64,000 nt of DNA. It comes from Pseudoxanthomonas sp. (lineage in GTDB: Bacteria; Pseudomonadota; Gammaproteobacteria; Xanthomonadales; Xanthomonadaceae). Location of the stretch: positions 248,001 to 312,000 of the forward strand of contig NZ_DASYGY010000007.1 of assembly GCF_035999195.1 (NCBI RefSeq). The letters run 5' to 3'. Of the stretch, positions 30,686 through 37,771 are shown one piece after another. The number at the start of each line of letters is the position of its first letter. Position 1 is the first letter of the stretch. The translations under genes and the position numbers were made by a program. The notes beneath the pieces are model-generated. The model saw only the letters and a program-made list of their open reading frames with translations, made no database searches and was not told the DNA's origin.

Positions 30686-32073
30686 GCGGCCATTCCTTGC
30701 TCGGGTATAGGGGCGGTGATCCGGCAGCTCACGCCGGCGCTGTCGAAATCGAGGGCGACATCGCCGCGCAGGTCGTGGCGCAGGCCGCGCTCGATCAGGC
30801 GCGAGCCGAAGCCGCGATGCGACGGGGCCGCCACCGGCGGGCCGTCGATTTCCTGCCAGGACAATACCAGCATGCGCCGGCCCTGCACGGTGTCGGCGCG
30901 CCAGTGGATGCGCACGCGTCCCGGCCGTGCGGACAGCGCGCCGTACTTCATGGCGTTGGTGCACAGCTCGTGCAGCGCCATCGACAGCGCCAGCGCGCGT
31001 TGCGGGTCCAGCTGCATGTCCGGTCCGTCGATGTCGAAGCGGTCCTCGTCGTCCACCAGGCACGGCGCGATGGCGGTACGCACGATGTCCTGCAGGGGCG
31101 CGTGTTCCCACTCCCGGCGGGTCAGCACGTCGTGCGCCTGCGCCAGCGCGTGCAGGCGCGCCTCGAAGCGGTCGCACGCCGCGCCGATGTCGTCGGCGTT
31201 GCGCAGGGTCTGCAGCGCGATGGACTGCACGATGGCCAGGGTGTTCTTGACCCGGTGGTTGAGCTCGTGGAGCAGCAGGCGCTGCCGTTCTTCGTGCTGG
31301 CGGCGCGCGGTGATATCGGTGGCGGCGCCGAACCACTCGGTCACCTCGCCGCCGATGGGGCGGATGGGCACGGCGCGCGAGGCCACCCACGACCACTCGC
31401 CGTGCTGGTTGCGCACGCGGTGTTCGGCGCTGAAGGTGGTCTGGGTGGCGCGGGCGCGGGCGATGGCGTCGGCCACCAGGTCGCGGTCGTCGGGGTGGAC
31501 CAGCACATCCAGCCAGTCCGGCGTCAGGGTGCCGTGGCGGCCCAGCAGCTGGCCGCCGCCCACCACATCGACGGCGCTCCAGTCCTGGTTGGTGCGGTAG
31601 ACCACGTCGGAGGTGGCATCGACCATCGCGGCCAGGCGTTCCTCGCTGTGGCGGCGGGCTTCTTCGTGCAGCTTGCGTTCGGTGACGTCGCGGGTGGTGC
31701 CGGCGACGGCTTCGACGGTGCCGTCGGGGCCGATCACCGGCACCAGCAGGTAGTCGTAGATGCGGCGGCCGTTGGTGCCGTTGAACGGTACGTCGCCGCG
31801 CACGGGCAGGCGGGTGGCGATGACCTGTTCGATCTCGCGGTCGTGCATGGCCGCGTGCCAGGGTTCGTACCCCAGTTCCAGGCAGTTCCTGCCGATCGCT
31901 TCGTCCCAGGTCTTGCCCCACATGGCCAGCAGGGCAGCGTTGGCATAGGTGAAGCGGTGCTGCAGGTCCCACATGTAGACCAGGTCGGGCGTGGTCTGCA
32001 GCAGGGTTTCGTACAGGCGGACACGCTGCTCGGCGGGCGCGTGCGAGCCGCCTGCCATCAAGGAGTTGTCCAT
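30682..32073 (-). CDS. PAS-domain HWE-type sensor histidine kinase
   Basis: A 463-residue cytoplasmic kinase with two PAS/PAC domains (about 20-135 and 145-258, each ending in TxDVT or ATDIT). The HWE dimerisation box LLLHELNHRVKNTLAIVQS places the phospho-His at 269. The ATPase region shows ALSMALHELCTNAMKYGAL and HRGFGSRLIERGL. HWE kinases are often light, redox or general stress sensors; no LOV-type Cys motif is visible in the PAS domains. It is translationally coupled to the response regulator that follows. Confidence 0.92.
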   Translation of the reverse strand: MDNSLMAGGSHAPAEQRVRLYETLLQTTPDLVYMWDLQHRFTYANAALLAMWGKTWDEAIGRNCLELGYEPWHAAMHDREIEQVIATRLPVRGDVPFNGTNGRRIYDYLLVPVIGPDGTVEAVAGTTRDVTERKLHEEARRHSEERLAAMVDATSDVVYRTNQDWSAVDVVGGGQLLGRHGTLTPDWLDVLVHPDDRDLVADAIARARATQTTFSAEHRVRNQHGEWSWVASRAVPIRPIGGEVTEWFGAATDITARRQHEERQRLLLHELNHRVKNTLAIVQSIALQTLRNADDIGAACDRFEARLHALAQAHDVLTRREWEHAPLQDIVRTAIAPCLVDDEDRFDIDGPDMQLDPQRALALSMALHELCTNAMKYGALSARPGRVRIHWRADTVQGRRMLVLSWQEIDGPPVAAPSHRGFGSRLIERGLRHDLRGDVALDFDSAGVSCRITAPIPEQGMAA

Positions 32074-32230
32074 GGGGAAGGTACGGGTTCTGGATGGCGT
32101 GATGTCACCTTATCGCCCGCCGACGTGCGCGACCCGTGAAACTCGGCAGGGGCGGGGTGCGACCGGGGGCTGGGGTTCAGATATGTCGCCTCGCGTCCCA
32201 CGGGAATCAAGACCAGGCGGATCCGCCGTA

Positions 32231-34075
32231 TCAGCCGGTCGCGGCCTGAGAGGAGGAGAGCACGCCTGGCGATGCCAGCCATTGCGCTGCGAACGCGTCC
32301 GCTGGCGCGGCACGGCCGATCAGGTAACCCTGCATCTGCTCGCATCCGGCATCGCGGAAGAATGCGTGCTGCTCTTGGGTTTCCACGCCTTCGGCCACTA
32401 CCCGCAGACCCAGCGTATGCGCCATGGCCACGATGGCCGTGGCGATGGCCTCGCCGTCGCCGGGCACGGCCTGGGTGAAGGCCATGTCGATCTTCAGCGT
32501 GTCGATGGGCAGGCGCTTGAGGTAGGCCATCGACGAATATCCCGTGCCGAAATCGTCGATGGCCAGATGCATGCCGCGCGCGCGCAAGCGCGCGAGTTGG
32601 CCCACCGCCACATCGGCATCGTCCATCAGCACGCTTTCGGTCACCTCCAGTTCGAGGCAGTGGGCGGGCACGCCGGTGTGCCGCAACACGTCGTCGATGT
32701 AGCCCGGCAGCGCGTCGTCGCGCGTCTGCCTCACCGACAGGTTGACCGCCACACGCACGTGGCCGCGCCCCTCCGCATGCCAGGCCGCGATCTGCCGACA
32801 CGCTTCGCTGATCACCCAGCGGCCCAGTTCCAGAATCAGCGGCCCCTCCTCGGCGATCGGGATGAATGTCGAAGGCGGCACCATGCCCAGCGTGGGATGC
32901 GTCCAGCGCAGCAGCGCTTCGGCACCGAGCAGCCGACCGGTCTGGGTACACACCTGCGGCTGGTAGTGCAGCGCCAGCTGCTGCGCGGCGACCGCCTGCC
33001 CCAGCGCTTCGCGCACGCCGATGCGGGCCAGCTGCGCTTCGCGCAGCCGCGGCTCGAACCGCACGGCGCGATTGCGCCCTTCGCGCTTGGCGCAGTACAT
33101 GGCGATGTCGGCGTTGGCGGCCAGTTCCTCCAGCCGCGTGGCATCGTCGGGCCACAGGCTAATGCCGGCACTGGCGGTGATGCGCGGGCTCAGCCCGTCC
33201 AGCACGAAGGCGGCGGCGAACTGGTCGAGCACCGCGCTGGCCACGCCCTCCACCCGCGCGGCCGCATGGTCGCCGGCCAGCAGGATGGCGAATTCGTCGC
33301 CGCCCAAGCGGAACAGGCCCGTGTCGCCGGGCAACGCCTCGGCGATGCGCCGACCCACCTGGCGCAGCAGTTCGTCGCCACCGTGGTGGCCCAGCTTGTC
33401 GTTGACCTCCTTGAACCGGTCCAGGTCCAGCTGGATCAGCGCCAGGGGTCCTCCCCGCGCACGCACGTGCTCCAGGTGGGCATTGAAGGCATTGCGGTTC
33501 AGCAGCCCGGTGACCGGATCGTTGTGGGCCAGGTAGTGCAGCTGCGCCTCGGCGCTGCGCACGCGCGCGCGCATGCGCCGCATCAGCGGCAGGGTCAGCG
33601 CGTAGGCGGCGGCCGAGGCGATGCAGAACGCGATCGCCAGGCTGCCCAGCCGCGCATGCGCCCGCTGCATGCTGATCTGAAGGCGCACCGTGCCCACCGG
33701 CTGATCGCGGAACAGCACCGGCGCACTCACCCGTGCGCAGTCGTAGCCGCACGCCGGCGCGACGGGCTCGGCAGCCTCGGGATAACGGGCGATCACCTCG
33801 CCATCGGCGGACACGATGTCGGCTTGGCGTACCGCCGGCACCGACACCAGCGGCGCAAGCGTCTCGCGCGCGCCCGCAGCGTCGCGGAACATCACTGCCG
33901 CCGCGCTGCCCGAGGCCACCACGCGCGCCTGCGCTTCGGCGTCGGCGGTGACCTCGCGGCGGATGTCGATCCACTGGATGAGCATCAGCAGGCTGCCCGC
34001 CAGCAGCAGCACCACCGTCGCGGCGATGGTCCCGTTGCGCATGCCCAAGGAGGCACGGAAGCCGGGCGTGCTCAC
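32231..34075 (-). CDS. Membrane-bound GGDEF-EAL cyclic-di-GMP protein
   Basis: A 614-residue protein. It has a transmembrane helix near residues 15-33, a periplasmic CHASE8-like sensor part (PAVRQADIVSADGEVIARYP), and a second transmembrane segment near 160-180. A diguanylate cyclase domain with an intact RLGGDEFAIL (258-262) and a phosphodiesterase domain with GAEALLRW (Glu386) and DDFGTGYSS follow. Both catalytic motifs are intact, so it may be bifunctional. I chose the GTG at 34075, which overlaps the yfiR stop as GTGA; an ATG at 34042 is possible but lacks a ribosome site. Confidence 0.9.
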   Translation of the reverse strand: MSTPGFRASLGMRNGTIAATVVLLLAGSLLMLIQWIDIRREVTADAEAQARVVASGSAAAVMFRDAAGARETLAPLVSVPAVRQADIVSADGEVIARYPEAAEPVAPACGYDCARVSAPVLFRDQPVGTVRLQISMQRAHARLGSLAIAFCIASAAAYALTLPLMRRMRARVRSAEAQLHYLAHNDPVTGLLNRNAFNAHLEHVRARGGPLALIQLDLDRFKEVNDKLGHHGGDELLRQVGRRIAEALPGDTGLFRLGGDEFAILLAGDHAAARVEGVASAVLDQFAAAFVLDGLSPRITASAGISLWPDDATRLEELAANADIAMYCAKREGRNRAVRFEPRLREAQLARIGVREALGQAVAAQQLALHYQPQVCTQTGRLLGAEALLRWTHPTLGMVPPSTFIPIAEEGPLILELGRWVISEACRQIAAWHAEGRGHVRVAVNLSVRQTRDDALPGYIDDVLRHTGVPAHCLELEVTESVLMDDADVAVGQLARLRARGMHLAIDDFGTGYSSMAYLKRLPIDTLKIDMAFTQAVPGDGEAIATAIVAMAHTLGLRVVAEGVETQEQHAFFRDAGCEQMQGYLIGRAAPADAFAAQWLASPGVLSSSQAATG

Positions 34076-34563
34076 AGCACCCGCCGGGCCAGGCGCAGCA
34101 GCTGGCTGCTCAGGGTCACGCCATTGGCCCGCGCACGGGTGGCGTCGACGTCGAAGCGGATCTTGTTGCCCTCGCGCACCAGCGTCACCGTGCTGACGCC
34201 GTTGGGCAGCGTGCAGGCGTCGCAGATCACCAGCGCGGCCACGCTGGCCGGCGCCGCGCGGTCGGCGTCGTGCACCAGCACGTCGCAGCCGCCGGCGGTC
34301 GCCGCGGCCGCCCGGACGACGGTCACGCGGCGGCCGGCCAGGTCGCGACCGCCCAGTGCGCCGACCGCCGCCCCCAGCGCCTCGCCGGTCTGGGTGCAGA
34401 TGGTCAGCGTCGAGGCGCGCGGGTGCGCAGACTGCGCGAACGCGGCGATGTTGTAGACGAACGCGGCCTTCAGCGCGTACTCGTCCACTTGCGCGTGGCC
34501 GGCGCCGGCCACGGCCAGCCCCAGCAGCACCGCCATCGCCTGCGAGGCGCGCCGCACGCTCAC
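34072..34563 (-). CDS. YfiR-family periplasmic regulator (DUF4154)
   Basis: A 163-residue exported protein with a signal peptide ending near AGAGHAQ. The family-typical opening is DEYALKAAFVYNIAAFAQ and there is a Cys pair in VICDACTLPNG. In Pseudomonas, YfiR restrains a membrane diguanylate cyclase from the periplasm. The GTG start overlaps the TonB receptor stop by four bases and its own stop overlaps the GGDEF-EAL start by four, so all three are coupled. Confidence 0.85.
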   Translation of the reverse strand: MSVRRASQAMAVLLGLAVAGAGHAQVDEYALKAAFVYNIAAFAQSAHPRASTLTICTQTGEALGAAVGALGGRDLAGRRVTVVRAAAATAGGCDVLVHDADRAAPASVAALVICDACTLPNGVSTVTLVREGNKIRFDVDATRARANGVTLSSQLLRLARRVL

Positions 34564-36593
34564 CAGCGCCACCGCGCCTGGAGCCAGAGTTCGCGGCCAC
34601 GGCGCGGCACCGTGTCCTGCAGGAACTCGGGGCCGACCGGATCGGCATAGGCCTGGTCCAGCAGGTTGCGCACGCCCAGCGACCACGCCAGCGGACGCGC
34701 GGGGACGTCCCACACCAGGTGCGCGTCGAGCCGGGTGTAGGCCGGCAGGCGGCCCTCGCGCGAGACGCGCCCGCCCATGCGCTGCGCGCTCATGCCCAGG
34801 CGCCAGCCCTCGGCCAGCGGCACCGCCGCCGACACCCGCGCGATGCCGTGCGGGGCATTCAGCGGGCGCGCGGCCTCCGAGTCGGCGACCTCGCTGTAGG
34901 CATAGCTGGCGCGCAGGCGCAGCCCGCGGTCGCCCTGGTAGACGTAGGCCAGCTCGGCGCCGCGCGAGCGGGCATGGCCGGCATTGGACATCGTCAGCGC
35001 ACCGTCGTCGGTGGCCAGCAGGGTGATCAGGTCGTGCAGGCGGTAGTGGTAGACGCCGAGCTCGGCGCGCCCGCGCGCGCCCACGCCACGGCTGTAGAAC
35101 AGTTCGGCGGTCTGCACGTGTTCCGCGCCGAGGGCCGGATTGGCGCGCTGCGCGCCCTCCTCCGACTCGACCTGGTAGTAGCGCTCGTAGGCGTTGGGCG
35201 AGCGGTAGGACTGCCCCACGATCAGCTTCACCAGGCCACCGCCCTGCGGTTCGCCGATCAGCGCCAGGCGCGGGCTCAGGCGCACGACGCCGCGATCGCT
35301 GCGGTCGGCGCGCAGGCCGGCGTTGACGCGCCATGCGTCGGCGAAGCGGAATTCGTCATCCACGAACACGCCCCAGCTGGTCATGTCGTGGCGCGCCTCC
35401 AGGTACGACGCATACGGCGCCACGTCGAAGTTGCGCTGTACCACGCCATGGTCCTGCTGCACCTCGATGCCGCCGACCAGCGTATGGCGCGCGCCGAGGC
35501 GTGCGACCAGGTGGCCGCTGGCCACGAAGGCGACGCCGGAGGCGATGTCGCGGTTGAGGTAGGTCGGCGCGCCGCCGTACACGTAGTCCCCGACGTAGCG
35601 GTAGTCGATCGCGTCCAGGCGCGCGCTCGCGTCCACGCGGTCGCCCAGCGTTCCGTCCAGCGTGGCACCGAAGGCGATCCAGCGGTCCTGTACCTGCGCG
35701 CCGGGCTCTGCGAAGGTCTGTTGGTACGGGGCGACCGGATCTTCCTTGCGGCGGTCGCCGGCCACCAGTTGCAGCGACAGCCGGTCGCGGGTGTGCTGCA
35801 CGAACACCTGGCGTGCGCGTTCGCCATCCTGGTCGCGTACGACGCCGCCGGACGGCGTGTCGGCGAAGGCCGGGAAGCGCAAGGTGCGGCCCTGCGTATC
35901 GAAGGCGCGCGCCGACAGCAGGGTGTCTCCAGCGGCCGTGCGCACCGGCACGGTCAGCTGCAGGTCGGTGGTGCCATGGTTGCCGGCGGCCGCGCGCAGT
36001 TCGCCGTGCCCGAAGGTCGCCGGTGCGCGCGTCAGCACGTTGATTACGCCGAAGAAGGCATTGGAGCCGTAGACGGCCGAGCCGGGGCCCGGCGCGTATT
36101 CGATCCGCTCCACCAGCGACAGGTCGAGCGGGAATTCGGCGCCGATGGGGCTCTGGCTGTAGACGGGGTCGTTGAGGCGGTGGCCGTTGACCAGCAGCAG
36201 GAAGCGGGTGTTGTAGTCGCCGGCGCGCAGCAGGCCGCGCGCGCCCAGGTAGGTGTACAGGCCGGTGTCGCTGACGTAGAGGCCGGGCAGGCTGTCGAGC
36301 GCCTCGCCCAGCGTGCGCCAGCCGTGCGTGCGGATGTCCTCGGCGGTGATGACCTGGACGACCGAGGGCGCCTCGGCGACGCGCTGCTGGAAGCGCGAGG
36401 CGGTGACGATTTCCACGTCCAGCAGGTCTTCCAGCGACAGGCGCGCCAGATCCGGCGCCTGCGCGTGCGCGCCCGCCGCGACCAGGTTCAGGACGCAGGC
36501 GGCCGCCCGCGCCAGGCGGGTCAGGCGCCGGCGTGCAGGGGACGGTGGCAGGCGCGCCGGCGCGCCGCCGGGCAGGCAAAGTAACGGGGACAT
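34560..36593 (-). CDS. TonB-dependent receptor (chemosensory-type operon)
   Basis: A 677-residue outer-membrane receptor. It has a signal peptide (about 1-45), then LARLSLEDLLDVEIVTASRF and the plug signatures PSVVQVITAEDIRTHGWRTL and LDSLPGLYVSDTG. The barrel ends in a terminal aromatic (RWRW). There is no STN domain. Receptors of this form are often found before YfiR and GGDEF genes, where they may feed a signal or ligand to c-di-GMP control. The ATG at 36593 is the first with signal-peptide character; the frame runs on to 37322 through a neighbouring gene's shadow. Confidence 0.9.
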   Translation of the reverse strand: MSPLLCLPGGAPARLPPSPARRRLTRLARAAACVLNLVAAGAHAQAPDLARLSLEDLLDVEIVTASRFQQRVAEAPSVVQVITAEDIRTHGWRTLGEALDSLPGLYVSDTGLYTYLGARGLLRAGDYNTRFLLLVNGHRLNDPVYSQSPIGAEFPLDLSLVERIEYAPGPGSAVYGSNAFFGVINVLTRAPATFGHGELRAAAGNHGTTDLQLTVPVRTAAGDTLLSARAFDTQGRTLRFPAFADTPSGGVVRDQDGERARQVFVQHTRDRLSLQLVAGDRRKEDPVAPYQQTFAEPGAQVQDRWIAFGATLDGTLGDRVDASARLDAIDYRYVGDYVYGGAPTYLNRDIASGVAFVASGHLVARLGARHTLVGGIEVQQDHGVVQRNFDVAPYASYLEARHDMTSWGVFVDDEFRFADAWRVNAGLRADRSDRGVVRLSPRLALIGEPQGGGLVKLIVGQSYRSPNAYERYYQVESEEGAQRANPALGAEHVQTAELFYSRGVGARGRAELGVYHYRLHDLITLLATDDGALTMSNAGHARSRGAELAYVYQGDRGLRLRASYAYSEVADSEAARPLNAPHGIARVSAAVPLAEGWRLGMSAQRMGGRVSREGRLPAYTRLDAHLVWDVPARPLAWSLGVRNLLDQAYADPVGPEFLQDTVPRRGRELWLQARWRW

Positions 36594-36718
36594 GGTGGCC
36601 AGCGGTGCGGATGCTTTTGTCACATTCCTATCGGCCGCCGCAGGACGGTCTTGAAGCGCGGGTGCGTTCAGGGAGATGACGGCAGGGCGGGCTGGCGGCG
36701 CGGGACGACGGGCGCAAA

Positions 36719-36746
36719 CGAAAGGCCCCGCGATGCGGGGCCTTGG
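36719..36746 (-). terminator. Terminator of the minus-strand hypothetical gene
   Basis: A 10-bp AAGGCCCCGC/GCGGGGCCTT stem with a GAT loop lies just after the gene ending at 36767. On the minus strand it is followed by TTTCGTTT. Confidence 0.75.
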
Positions 36747-36766
36747 GGTGGAACGGGTGCGGGCGC

Positions 36767-37246
36767 TCAGAGTTCGGGGGGCATGGGGGCGTCGACGCGG
36801 CGGCGACCATTGCGCTCGAAGCGTTCGCTCAGTGCCTGACGCGCCTGGTCCAGTCCCTTGTCCTTGGCCGAGCCCTTCACCAGGCCGTAGACCTCCAGGG
36901 CGGCGGACATCAGGTCGCTGCCCAGCAGCAGTTCGGTATCGGCCAGGCGCTGGTTCAACTGGTCGAAGCGCATGGCGAGCGGGCGCAGGACGTCCAGTGC
37001 GTCCTGGTCCTGGCGGAACGCGGCGATGTCGAAGTCGCGCGGCATGATGCCGGAGTGTTCTTCGGCGACGTTGAGGGCGGTGGTGCAGAACGCCTGCGAC
37101 TTGGGCCCCATGCGGAACAGGTCGCGACGCTCGTCCTTGCTGAGGGACACGAGGGCGGTGAACTCGGTTTCCAGGATGGCCAGTGCTTCGCGGATGCGCT
37201 GCACGCTGTCGGGCGGAAAACTCACGCTGATGCGGTTTTTGCTCAT
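36767..37246 (-). CDS. Conserved-looking hypothetical protein, helical
   Basis: A 159-residue, predominantly helical soluble protein (ISVSFPPDSVQRIREALAILETEF, then DFDIAAFRQDQDALDVLRPLAMRFDQLNQRLADTE). No named domain is recognised. The ATG at 37246 is preceded by AAAGGAA. The reading frame is open for another 179 codons upstream, but that part reads through a 21-bp repeat array and is probably non-coding. The gene marks the last core-like gene before the low-GC island. Confidence 0.75.
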   Translation of the reverse strand: MSKNRISVSFPPDSVQRIREALAILETEFTALVSLSKDERRDLFRMGPKSQAFCTTALNVAEEHSGIMPRDFDIAAFRQDQDALDVLRPLAMRFDQLNQRLADTELLLGSDLMSAALEVYGLVKGSAKDKGLDQARQALSERFERNGRRRVDAPMPPEL

Positions 37247-37384
37247 GATCGTTTCTCGATTCCTTTCTGTGATACCGACCGGGTCCGGCCGGCAACCGCA
37301 GCGTAGCGCGCGACGCACGCAATGCGACGCGAACATCGCTAATGTCTGATTAGTCACACATAGAAACGTGAGAGAGGGAAAAAG

Positions 37385-37640
37385 TTTGGGCAGAGCGCCT
37401 CCACGCGTCTTTAAAGCGGCCTGGAGTGAAACCAGAGAGGGAAGAAGCCGCTCCCGAGACGCTTGAAGTGTGAGAAGAGCGGCTGAAAGTCTCTCTGGAG
37501 ACGCTTCAAGTGTGATGGGAGAGGCGCGGCGTCGCTCCAAAGCGGCGGAAAGCGGCTCTGGAAAGACATCAAGCGTCTCGAGAGAGGCTTGAAGCGTGGG
37601 GAAAGCGGCGGAAAGGCGCTCGGGAGAGGCTTGAAGGGTT
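37385..37640. repeat. Array of degenerate 21-bp repeats, purine-rich on the plus strand
   Basis: About twelve 21-bp units in tandem alternate two types, one ending GAGAGGCTTGAAG and one ending AGCGGCGGAAAG, so 42 bp is the higher-order period. The plus strand is strongly G/A-biased. The minus-strand frame through the array is open and would give heptads such as LQASPER and LSAAFPT. The array fills most of the 521-base gap between the core gene and the island; the rest of the gap holds only a short leader frame. Confidence 0.8.
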
Positions 37641-37708
37641 TGTCCGGTGAAAATGTGACAACGCTCTGGCAAACTCAGGTCCGTAAGGGGCGCTTGATCG
37701 GGGAAATC

Positions 37709-37771
37709 ATGGAAAGAATTGGTGTAGCAAAGGCCTTGGAGTTGGTCCGGATGAGGGAGGGTCACCGATGA
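37709..37771 (+). CDS. Possible 20-residue leader peptide before the Z1 gene
   Basis: An ATG at 37709 opens 20 codons (MERIGVAKALELVRMREGHR) whose TGA overlaps the ATG of the Z1-domain gene as ATGA. The same 4-base overlap style links other genes of the island. There is no homology evidence, and a chance frame is quite possible. Confidence 0.25.
   Translation: MERIGVAKALELVRMREGHR

Noticed and set aside
36594..37322. N-terminal extension of the second TonB receptor
   Set aside because: The added part is out-of-frame shadow of the neighbouring 159-residue gene and crosses a terminator.
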